Shown: positions 55,303 to 64,000 of the stretch, piece by piece
Position numbering within the stretch: position 1 is the first letter of the stretch
Layout: each line of letters begins with the position of its first letter
Assembly (NCBI GenBank): GCA_013397075.1
Contig: VWZS01007432.1
Span: forward strand, 1,045,381-1,109,380
Direction: 5' to 3'
Source of the DNA: Rhabdornis inornatus
Lineage: Eukaryota > Chordata > Aves > Passeriformes > Rhabdornithidae
DNA length: 64,000 bases
Program-made: the position numbers and the translations under genes
Notes under the pieces: generated by a model
The model's input: the letters and a program-made list of their open reading frames with translations, nothing else
Databases searched by the model: none
Told to the model about the DNA's origin: nothing

Positions 55303-57299
55303 AGGAAAATAGCAAGGACCCTGGATTTTTTTCCAGCCAGGGTTCCTGGGAAAGGATGAGTAATCTGGAGATTTCCTGTTACTTTTGGAGTGAGGAATAA
55401 AAACACTTTGCCTTTTGGGGAAATCTTGGATCTTCCACTATCCCAGTTTTTCCCTGAGTGGCACAGAAGCCTCCTCTCTGGACTCAGCTTTGTTTGTGGC
55501 AGCAACATGAGGTGTGCTGTGCAAACACTGTGCTCTGCCCTTGTTTGCCTGGACAGTCCAGGATCCAATTGGTACCATTCCTTTTGCCTCCTTGAGTCTG
55601 CCGCAGGAACTAAACTCCACGTAGGGCACAGGTACCTGTGGTCAAGCTGTGCCTGGCCTGGGATGCTGGGAGTGTTTCCCTTTCATGTCTGAGAGCATCA
55701 GCCCTGCCAGGGAGGGACTATGTGACCACAGAGTGTTTGCACAGCACCTACTATGGCTGGGGTCAGGTTCATGACTGAGTCAGCTGGGTGCTGCTGCCGT
55801 GCAAATGAGTAAATAGGAATGACAGAAGAAATGTGGGGGTTTCCTGTTGGCAGAGGTAGAAAGGAGTGAGGTACCTCAACTCTGAAGTTATTACTATTTC
55901 TTATTTCAATTGCAATACTCCCTGTAGGCTGCCTTCAGGGGCAAGGGCTGTGTTGTGCAAGGTAAGTGCACAGAGCAAAGGCAGAGCCATTCCCCACCCT
56001 GAAAAAAGGTGTTTTACAACTGAGGCAAGTTGTTTGAGCCCTTTGAGAGCAGGGATTCAGGGGCTGGAGTGTAAAGCAAGGGGTGCTATTGCAGCCAAGA
56101 GCCATACACAGGCAGTTTGGACATCAGGTATATGTTCAAACACCTGCTGCTATTATTTCTATATTCTTGTCCATCACTATTTGGCCACGACTTTCTCTAA
56201 CTGGTATTTCTTGATGTGTGCTTAGCCATTTCATGTTCTAAGTGCTTTACAAATATTATGTAATTAGGAAAATAACCCTTTATTTGCGCAGGCAATTGCA
56301 CAACCACATGTTCAAAATTCAGTTTTCAGAAATGCAGCCTCAACTGAAATTTCCTTATCTGTTCCTAACTCTCCCAGCTGCTCTTCTCAAAATGATTTTT
56401 CATCCCTGCAACCCCAAAACTGACTGTGATGATGGTAATAAAATGAATACATCCTGGGCAGATAAACTGCTCTCTTCTGCAATGTAAAGTGTAAGGCTGG
56501 TAAAAGAAAGTAAGGGCTGGTAGGGAGTACATGTTTTAGATTCCTGTGTCGGTCTGTTTGCTAAATATGATGGCTTTTAGTGGAGGAAAATCAGTGCAAA
56601 ACAAACAGCCGCATCCCCCAGTGCCTGATCTCCAGCTGCTGCAATAGAAACATGGGCTCAGGAACAGCCCAGTTGCTTCCCCTTCTCACAAGCTTTGGTG
56701 TTGGGGCTGGGGAAGGATTTATCCCTATGACTGCCTGTATGAAGTGTGAGCCGTTGACACAAGCTCAAGAATTTTCTCCCTACTAAAATCCAGCGTATTT
56801 TTGTTTTGTTTTCCCTTTATGTTTTTTCTCTTCTCCTCTCTCTCAAAGGTTAAATGGTTCCCACAGGGTGCAAGAAAGAGTTATTGAAAGCAGCAGGTCC
56901 ACTTTTGAATATTGCACTTCTGGTAAATCTCTGATCCAGCATCTAGTGGTTAACCACTGATACAGGAAATGACATTTAACGTTTTATCACTCAGGCAGAA
57001 ATGGAAGAACAAGGCAAGTCTGTATGTAGTGAAGATGGATCATTGCCTACTACCTACCCCTTAAAGGCATATCATGCCATTTAAAAGGAAATGTTTTTCA
57101 AGCAGGGACTTTTCCCCCCTCTTTGTGTACCTTTCTGCTTAAGGCAGACCAAAAACCTGGAAAACAAATCTCCTTCTTTCCCTCCCCGCCTCCCAGGTTT
57201 TGCCTGCTAAAATAGGGGTGATGGCCTTATAAACAACTTAAATCCTCTTTCCTGCTCTTTTGTATTTTTTGGAAGTGTATCCCAGGCCCTGGAGGAAGC
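55303..57299. other. Intergenic stretch
   Basis: No recognised gene, RNA or transposon. Confidence 0.6.
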
Positions 57300-57361
57300 T
57301 GGGGGCGGAGTGGGGAGAAGCGGGGTGGGCGAGTAACCGATGATGATGGAAAATTCGTGTT

Positions 57362-57376
57362 TCAGTAGGTGGCACT
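57362..57376 (+). promoter_or_regulatory. CTCF-like site
   Basis: TCAGTAGGTGGCACT matches 14 of 15 positions of CCASYAGRKGGCRSY, in the same orientation as the site at 47556. Confidence 0.45.
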
Positions 57377-57482
57377 CGCTGTCCTAACTCGGGGCTCAGC
57401 TCTCCCGGGCACGATGTGCTGCTGCCTTTAGTCCAGGCAGTCCTGAGCAACCGTGCTAAAGCGGCAAAGGAAGAAAACAGTT

Positions 57483-57500
57483 AAAAAAAAAAAAAAAAAA
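57483..57500 (+). repeat. Poly(A) tract
   Basis: Eighteen consecutive A residues; no retrotransposon body is recognised upstream. Confidence 0.9.
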
Positions 57501-58872
57501 GATGGGGCCGGAACTTCAGCAATGATCAGTTGTTGTGGGTTATTGATTTCCGCGTCGCTGCATTGGTTTTTGGTTTACAGCACCGAGCGCCCGCCTGTTG
57601 TCACCACGGCAGCCGTGCTTTCTGTGGGAGCTGCTAAAACTTGGTCTGATTGCCGAGTGCATATTCAGGAAGCAAGCGAGCAAGCGCAGAAATTCAATGC
57701 TTGTGTACAGTTCAACTAAAATTCAAAAGGCTGTCGGATCTGCCTATATAAATTTTAATAGTTTCAAATGTTTTCCTCATACATGCTGGAGTGGAAAAAC
57801 AAAACAAAACAACAAAAAGATGCAGCATAGCACTTTCCTCCTGCAAATAGGATATGTGGGCAAGCACTTTGATTTTTCAGCTGTTCCAGAGGCCATTTTC
57901 ACCTAATGACATAGTGTGAGATGTTTTCCGAAGAGTGAACTTCACAGATTGCCAAAACTTTCCTAGAAATGAGCACAAAAAATGCATTAGAAAGCAACAT
58001 GTTAAAGGTAGACCATCTCTCCTGATCTGTGGGGCTGCATAACATGATTTTCATGAGCCGAAGAGCCACAAGAAGCAAATTCTTTAGAGAGCCAGTGAGT
58101 GGTGGCAGCAGCAGAGTCCTTTATGAGGAGTTCAAAGGCTATGGATGAGGGCAGCTCTCCAGAAGTCCTGCTGTTCTCTGGCTTGGCTGGAAGTGAAGCT
58201 GGATGTTGGGGTGAGCACTTGGATGCTGGAAAGCTGGCTTTGTTGGATTCTACCAGCCAGAACCCACCAGCTCAGCTCTCCTGTAGGTGAAACACTGGCT
58301 CACTCAAAGTGTTTGAAAGCCATTCTTGCAGCACCATACTGGTAGCTTAGGCAGAGAAAATCAAATTGTGTATGACATAGAGACAAACTCATATTTGTGT
58401 TCAGGTGGGTCTGATGTGTACTGGAAATGGGGAGTAGGGATCTACAGTTAAACCGTCAGTCAGCATCAAAAATTGGGGAAGTGTAGTTGTAGTTCTCACC
58501 ACATTCACTCTTCACTTACAGTGTTCATTCTTCAGCATCCTGCTTATTTTTCCAGTTGTGGAAACCTGCTTAATACAGATTGAAAAGTGAGAAAGCTGTG
58601 CAAGCTGCTTGGAGCATGTGGATAAGGGCTCTGCAGAAGCACACATGCACCATCCACAGAGTGAAGATGCACATGCATGAAACCAGATTCTCAGCCCTTA
58701 AGGCTGCATATTTTTGAAACTGTTATGATGTATTTTGTGCAGCTGAAATCCCACCATGCTCAGGCAGCCTGATCTCTGTGGAATACTCTCTGCTCTCCAG
58801 CCTTGCAAAGCAGTAGGGCACTGGTCCTGCCAGAAAGTCTTCAGAGACTTGAGCAGGTCTTTGACCCTTATG

Positions 58873-58896
58873 AATGGTCAAAGTCATTTGACCATT
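58873..58896. repeat. Short inverted repeat with GGTCA half-sites
   Basis: AATGGTCAAA and TTTGACCATT are exact complements around a GTCA loop. The sequence also contains GGTCA nuclear-receptor-type half-sites; function is not established. Confidence 0.7.
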
Positions 58897-59757
58897 GCCA
58901 GCAAACAGTGACTGTCAGGATCAGAGCCTTGAGCTACACCTTGGGAAGTGCTAGTGTTTATCTCTGCACTTGATTGCACCCAATTACTTGCTAGGAACAT
59001 GTTCTTTGAAGAAGGATCTGGAGCTGGATCCTTCTCTCATTGTGGCTCTGCCAGCTGCCGTCCCCAAAGCTATTTTTAATCAGACAAGCTTCTCCATCCC
59101 TGCCAAAAAAACCTCGTAACAATTAATAACAATAAAATGAAGGCAGCCTGGATAAATTAATTGTGCTGGCTCTATAAATCAGCAGCAACAGCAGCTCAGG
59201 AAGATCAGTGCTGCATTGTTAATGTGCTGTCTTCCATTTTGGAATAGCCTGCTGGTCTCCACGCTGCCTGTGGCAGGTAGGCTGGCAGATGGGCACCACC
59301 ACAGCAGGCTGCTTTGGTTTGCCTTGTTGTGGATGTGAGAAGGGGGTGAATGATCCTCTTTAGGTTCCAGCCCTGTTGCATGACAGTTCATTAATTCTGA
59401 TGACACAGAGCTTCACCCAAGGCAGGCCTGGTGCTTGGGTTAACTCCCAGCCCTGTCATGTCGCAGCCTCTGGTGTGATAATCTGCCTGCAGGCATGTGT
59501 GTCCCTGTGCTGTGATCCTGTCAGAAGCTGGGCTGTGTTGGGCTGGATCAGAGTGTGGACAGGAGGCCTCCAAGGACAGGCTGCCACCTGGAAGCCACTG
59601 CAGGCAGTGATGCCATTAAGCAGGAGGTGATACTGTGTGCTCTGCCAGAGGACCCCATGCCATGCTGCACTGCTGCTGGGGGCCTGATTGACTGGGTACA
59701 AGCTGTTGTTGCTTTAACCACATGTGGTAACAAAACATTTCTTGGCAGTTTTCTTTA

Positions 59758-59803
59758 GGAAAAAAGAAAGAAAGAAAAAAAGGGGGAACAAACAAACAAA
59801 CAA
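59758..59803 (+). repeat. A-rich simple repeat (GAAA)n/(CAAA)n
   Basis: GAAA units, a G run, then four AAAC units; low-complexity sequence. Confidence 0.85.
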
Positions 59804-61180
59804 GTACAGGGGCACAAGCCCAAAGATACTGTCCTACCCAAGTCCCAGGCTGGGTGTCTGTATTTGGTTTGCTTCTTCCTGCTGGACAATGTATTACTCC
59901 TCAACCCTGACTCCAGACTGTTGATAATATTGCTCTTCAGATGTTATTTCCTACTCCAGAGTGGGAGGCCTTCTCTGATGAGGGAGACAGTTTCAAGGAA
60001 GAAAAGATAAATAAGAAATGGAAAACAAAGAGGGAAAGATAGATAAAAAGTAAATAAGCAAACAACCCTCACTACCTCCAGCATAAAACCTGTCCCTCAG
60101 AGGAATGTGACTGCTTCATAAACAGCAAGGATAGCTTTCCCAGGCCCTGTGGGATGGCACATTCACCTTCTTGGGAGAAAACACTGTAGCTGCTCCATGA
60201 ACTCCTCAGCCAGCAAGGGCGCTGAGAAGAGATCACTGAGAAGAAAATAATGTGAAAGCAGGAACAGGACAGCAGCCTGAGCAGGGCCCTGGCAGCCACG
60301 GGGAAAGCGAAGGAGAAAGCTGGCTCCTATTTCTCTTGCCTGTTAATTTCACATCCTTAGGATCCATTTCTAAAGTGTGCCTGTGAAACTAAACTGAAAG
60401 TGGTGTCATTTCTGAAATTGCTGCTGGCAGTAGCCATCTCCCTTTAAAAACCTGTTGGACTCACCATAAGACAGCACATGGAGAAATCCTCTCACAAGCC
60501 CAGCCTCTCCAGCTCCAAGACTTGCACAACAGAAGGGAATACATGTTTTTCACAGATACTTTCTTTTCCACAAAAATCCCCCAACAAAACAAAAACCCCA
60601 AGACCCCTCAACACTATATTGTGCCTCTTTCTGAAGAATAATGGCCAATACAATGTTCACAGGACCCTGGGAGGTGATAAAGGTGAGGTGAGTGGCCAGC
60701 TGCGAGTAACAGTGCTCATCAAATAGGCTACTGCAAGGCAAAGCAGCAAAAATTCCTCTGTGCCTGCCAGCTAGGGAAGCAGCTAACTCTGAAACTCCTA
60801 CTTTGCTCACCTATCCAGGGTTTTTTATTTTCATCTATGACACAAGTACAGATCCATCTCAGGCAGTGGTTTTAACGTAAGGGGGTAAATATCTAGATAT
60901 TTCCCGCTGGAAGTGTATTGCTGTGAACACTAAAATTGAGCTGCTTCTCTTGGGTCACTCTGAAACAACCCATGGATCTTTCCCAGCCTCTGCCAGACAG
61001 CAACCACTGAGGTGGGGTTTTAAGGAATTTAAGATCTAGTGTCCAGATAATTATCCTGAAGCATGGTCTCTACAAGTTAAGGTGCTGAGTGCAAAGACAT
61101 GCCAAACTGTCTGAGTTCTCTGTTTATGTGTGCCAGATGGGTTTGTATTGGTAAGCTGGTGCTCCAGAAAGGCAGAAATG

Positions 61181-61240
61181 GATATGCAATTTCCTTCCCT
61201 GATATGCAGCTCCTTCTCTGGATATGCAATCTCCTTCACT
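61181..61240 (+). repeat. Tandem triplicate, 20-bp unit
   Basis: Three adjacent 20-bp copies of the type GATATGCAATTTCCTTCCCT with a few substitutions. Each carries an ATATGCA core resembling part of the POU octamer. Confidence 0.85.
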
Positions 61241-62036
61241 GGACACTTAGATAGTTGATGTCATCCCTCAGCAGAGCTGCTGAGAAGACCTCAAGATACT
61301 GATTGTAAAAGGAAGGTGACATGACTAAGGTTGTCTATATGTTTTAAGAGATGATAACAGGGTTTTTTATTGTGGGAGTGGTGGAAGGCAAGCTGCTCTC
61401 ATTTTGCCTCAAATGCTTTGCACAACTGGTGCTGCAGTGAGCTCTGCACACATAGACAGATGCTGTTGAAGTCACTGTGCAGCCACACATCACCTCTCCT
61501 TTGGAGAGTCTCAGCTCCTCCCATCAGGTGAGGAATTCACACCATCCCCATTTAAATTAGCCCCGGATGTCATCCCAGAAGTCAAGGCCAGCCTGCAACA
61601 CCAGGCCTGGGAGTGTGGTGGTCTGGCAACAGTGTGGAGCAGGTGTGTAAGCACAGAGCACAGGATTCAGGGACAAAGTCAGGCTGACTTACCATGTTCT
61701 TCAGGGAACACCCAAGCTTTATTCCTAAACTTGGTATTGTAAATTTTTGGGAATGAGCTCTATCAACATGAGTGTCCTTATGCTGTTTGAACTAGCGATG
61801 GTGGTAGCTTTCCACTGTGAAACAGTGTAAGCAGCACTCCAGTGAAATCCATGGGTGATCTTGTGGTATATTCGGTTAAACACTGCACGAACCCTTTAAT
61901 GGTGGTTTGGATTTTAGAAAGCAAGCAGAGCAGTAGAGGAAGAATAGAGGTAGATCTTAGAGCTGTGCATTGTGAGTTGTGCAAATGTAGTCTTCCACTG
62001 CAGATATATAAGTGTTCTGATGGTTTGTGTAATTAC

Positions 62037-62060
62037 TTTTTTTTTCTTTTTTTTTTTTGT
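62037..62060 (+). repeat. Poly(T) tract
   Basis: T-run interrupted by one C, next to the diverged CR1 fragment. Confidence 0.9.
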
Positions 62061-62099
62061 AAGAAGTGAAAAACACATCAATGCTGCTCTGGGAAAGAC

Positions 62100-62790
62100 T
62101 GTGAACATGCTTATAAACAGGAAAGTGATATGAAGCAATTCAAGAGAGATTAAGGAATGTCTGGAAAACAACAATACAAGTTCCAACTTGGAAAAATGCA
62201 AACTGGAGAAAAACAACTTGAAACTCAAATATGCAGCAGGAATAAATTGTGTTGAGGAGATCTAGGAATGATAGCAGCTAGCTGATTGGAAGTGGTATTT
62301 CTTAAGCTGCAGAAGTGGGTAATGTGTGGGAAGGCACCCTCTTACATGTGGGAAGGCAGAGCATGTGGAATACTGCCCTGAGTCCTGCGTATTGCACTTC
62401 TACACAGACAGAGGCATGCTGGAGGGGATTCAAGAACAGCAACCAAAAAAAAGGGGGGAGGTTGTCTGTGAATACGCCATCCCTAGTTTTTTCTCAATGA
62501 AGTAGTCAGAAGATGACAAAGAGTGAATATGGTAACTGTCACTAATGTTAGAAGAAAGTCAATGCTTAACAGATCTACTTAAGGATGTATGCAAGGGGAT
62601 AATCAGGAGTAATGGGAGTGCTCCTATAAAAGGAACATTTAACTGAATCCCAGGAATCTCCTCGATGGAGACATGTGCAATGCCTTCCAAGGAAGTGGTG
62701 GAAAATTCATTTCTTGGGGACATCTAACACTTGACCACACAAAGTGCTAGGAAGTTATTAGGGGAAATGACTGCATTGGATAGGCGGGGG
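62100..62790 (+). mobile_element. Ancient, strongly diverged CR1-like fragment
   Basis: Weak but ordered resemblance to the CR1 3' half: GGAATACTGCCCTGAGTCCT (typical GAGTACTGTGTCCAGTTCTG), GGCATGCTGGAGGGGATTCA, then CCTTCCAAGGAAGTGGTGGA and CTTGACCACACAAAGTGCTA. Many changes and insertions make it much older than the other copies. Boundaries are uncertain. Confidence 0.5.
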
Positions 62791-63389
62791 AAGTATACAA
62801 AAGATCACTCCCAATTTATCTGAATGTATGATATGAATGGGAAAATATGTACCAGGATGTTTGTGATTTCCACATTCAACAGGCTTAAGCTGCCTTTCAT
62901 TTATCGTAATGAGAGACCAATTTATTCCCAAAAAGTTCCTCTTTTTTCCACTCTACCAACTGTACCTTTCCTGATTTGTGCTGTGAAGCAATAACCTTAG
63001 AGCACAGAGGACTGGGAGGCTTTTTCTCAGAATAAACAATAATTTTGTCAGAAAAATCTCAGTTTCTGGGTAGGTGATGCCAAAACATAGGGCAGAAGGT
63101 AGTCATGTTGAATTCGTGGGTGTCACCTCAGTATGATGTTCCTTCACTGGGAAGCAGCTCGGCGTTCTTCATGGAGGCACCTGGCTTTTTTAAGTTCCCA
63201 CGTGGGTTGAAGGAGCCACTTGCACTTGCCATCAACATTGGCCGCCAGAATGTGAGTTGCCCTGGTTGTTTGATTGGAATGCTTAAAAGCCCTGCTATCC
63301 CTACAAAAAGACAAACAGAAAGTTATACACGCAACAAAAAAAAGTTCACCGCCACAATATTTTGCAAAGCACACCCCTCCCATCTGTGG
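62791..63389. other. Intergenic stretch
   Basis: No recognised gene or repeat. Confidence 0.6.
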
Positions 63390-63773
63390 AAGTGCTTCCC
63401 CATCCCGCCGGGCGCGCAGCAAGCACCGCATTCCTGCGCGCTCCGAAAGCTTTCAGCGTTGCCTAGGTATTCGGAGATCAGGTGGTCAAGCTCTAGCTTC
63501 AGAGCGATAGGAGCTAACCAGGGACAGTGGAAAAAGATAGAAGTGTGCATCTGGCTGTGCTGCAAACCTCGAGCAGCTCCTCCAGAGGTGTCCCCCCGTG
63601 CTCATTAGCCTTGACAGTCTCTCTTGACAGCGCGCCCTCTCTATAATCGAAAGCTGTGCTTGGGAGATAAGGGCTTTGTGTACTGGTTATAAACAGCGAG
63701 GCTGGAGTGGAAATTCACAGGGCTGGAAGTCAGGGAGCAGCTTTGCAGCTACATTGAGAAAGACTCAGAAAGG
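63390..63773 (+). promoter_or_regulatory. Possible promoter with first exon
   Basis: A CpG cluster (CATCCCGCCGGGCGCGCAGC and GCGCGCTCCG, about 63400-63450) is followed by a TATA-like TATAAA at 63688-63693. A strong splice donor (GAAAGG|GTGAGG) lies at 63774, so a short non-coding first exon starting near 63718 is possible. No downstream exon can be seen before the window ends. Confidence 0.3.
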
Positions 63774-64000
63774 GTGAGGGCTCCTTCTCTCTGCACATTC
63801 AAAGCAGCTTCTCCTCCAGTCTCTCACAGGGCATTTGTTTGTGCTTTGTGTTCTGCCCCCACCTACACAAGTCCTCGTGCTGAAAAGTTTTTCTTGTTTT
63901 ATTCTGGAGTCACTTTGGATGCATTGTCCTCTCCCAAATGCTTTGTACTTTTGACAAAGCAAGGTGCTTGTATAACATCGCTGAGGGGGGAGGGAAAATA

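Larger units (their letters stand above)
57300..57660. promoter_or_regulatory. CpG-enriched element with GC box and CTCF-like site
   Basis: Moderately CpG-rich block in AT-rich surroundings. It contains a GC box (GGGGGCGGAGTGGGG, 57301-57315), a CTCF-like core at 57362-57376, an 18-A run at 57483-57500 and an inverted CCAAT box (CATTGG, about 57561). It looks like a promoter or enhancer, but no gene is recognised beside it. Confidence 0.4.
57661..61180. other. Intergenic stretch
   Basis: No recognised gene. It includes a short inverted repeat (58873-58896), an A-rich simple repeat (59758-59803) and an A/C-rich patch at about 60570-60610. Confidence 0.6.

Noticed and set aside
60211..60225. 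CTCF-like CCAGCAAGGGCGCTG
   Set aside because: One base short in the core G-run; spacing does not fit the consensus.
26531..64000. BCL2L14 and ETV6 orthologues expected from mammalian synteny
   Set aside because: I looked for the BCL2L14 C-terminal motif and ETS or PNT domain motifs among the open frames and found none; a profile search could still detect diverged exons.

Overview
The window looks like a stretch of bird nuclear genome. Its only securely identified gene is the 3' half of LRP6, the Wnt co-receptor. The interspersed repeats are mostly CR1 LINE fragments, typical of birds and other reptiles, plus one old MIR-type SINE. Introns are long and AT-rich, there are GC-rich minisatellites, and nothing bacterial or organellar is visible. 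I infer a bird from the CR1 content and compact exons; I cannot name the species.

Layout. Positions 1-2241 are the end of an LRP6 intron. Eleven plus-strand coding exons from 2242 to 20807 encode about 682 residues: the fourth YWTD propeller, the last EGF-like module, three LDLR class A repeats, the transmembrane helix and the whole cytoplasmic tail with its five PPPSP-like motifs. All junctions are GT-AG and every phase joins in frame. By comparison with the known human gene these are exons 13-23. The last coding exon is an abrupt GC-rich block in an AT-rich locus. A long 3' UTR follows, probably ending just after the poly(A) signal at 26509.

From about 26.5 kb to the end I recognise no known gene. 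This part holds CR1 fragments (about 34.0-35.2, 40.6-41.2, 44.9-45.6, 52.3-52.6 and 62.1-62.8 kb), one MIR-like SINE (54.7 kb), a CpG island with an 11-bp minisatellite (38.8-39.4 kb), a second unrelated 11-bp minisatellite beside a CTCF-like site (47.55-47.84 kb), a smaller GC-rich element with another CTCF-like site (57.3-57.7 kb), and a CpG cluster with a TATA box and splice donor at the right edge (63.4-63.8 kb).

The most unusual observations are a possible uncharacterised small gene on the minus strand at 36.5-38.1 kb, tail-to-tail with LRP6 and just downstream of the CpG island; a perfect 16-bp-arm hairpin at 46632 that overlaps a splice-donor-like sequence; and the two 11-bp-period minisatellites. 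The gene model is tentative: I assembled it by eye and could not test it for homology or expression.
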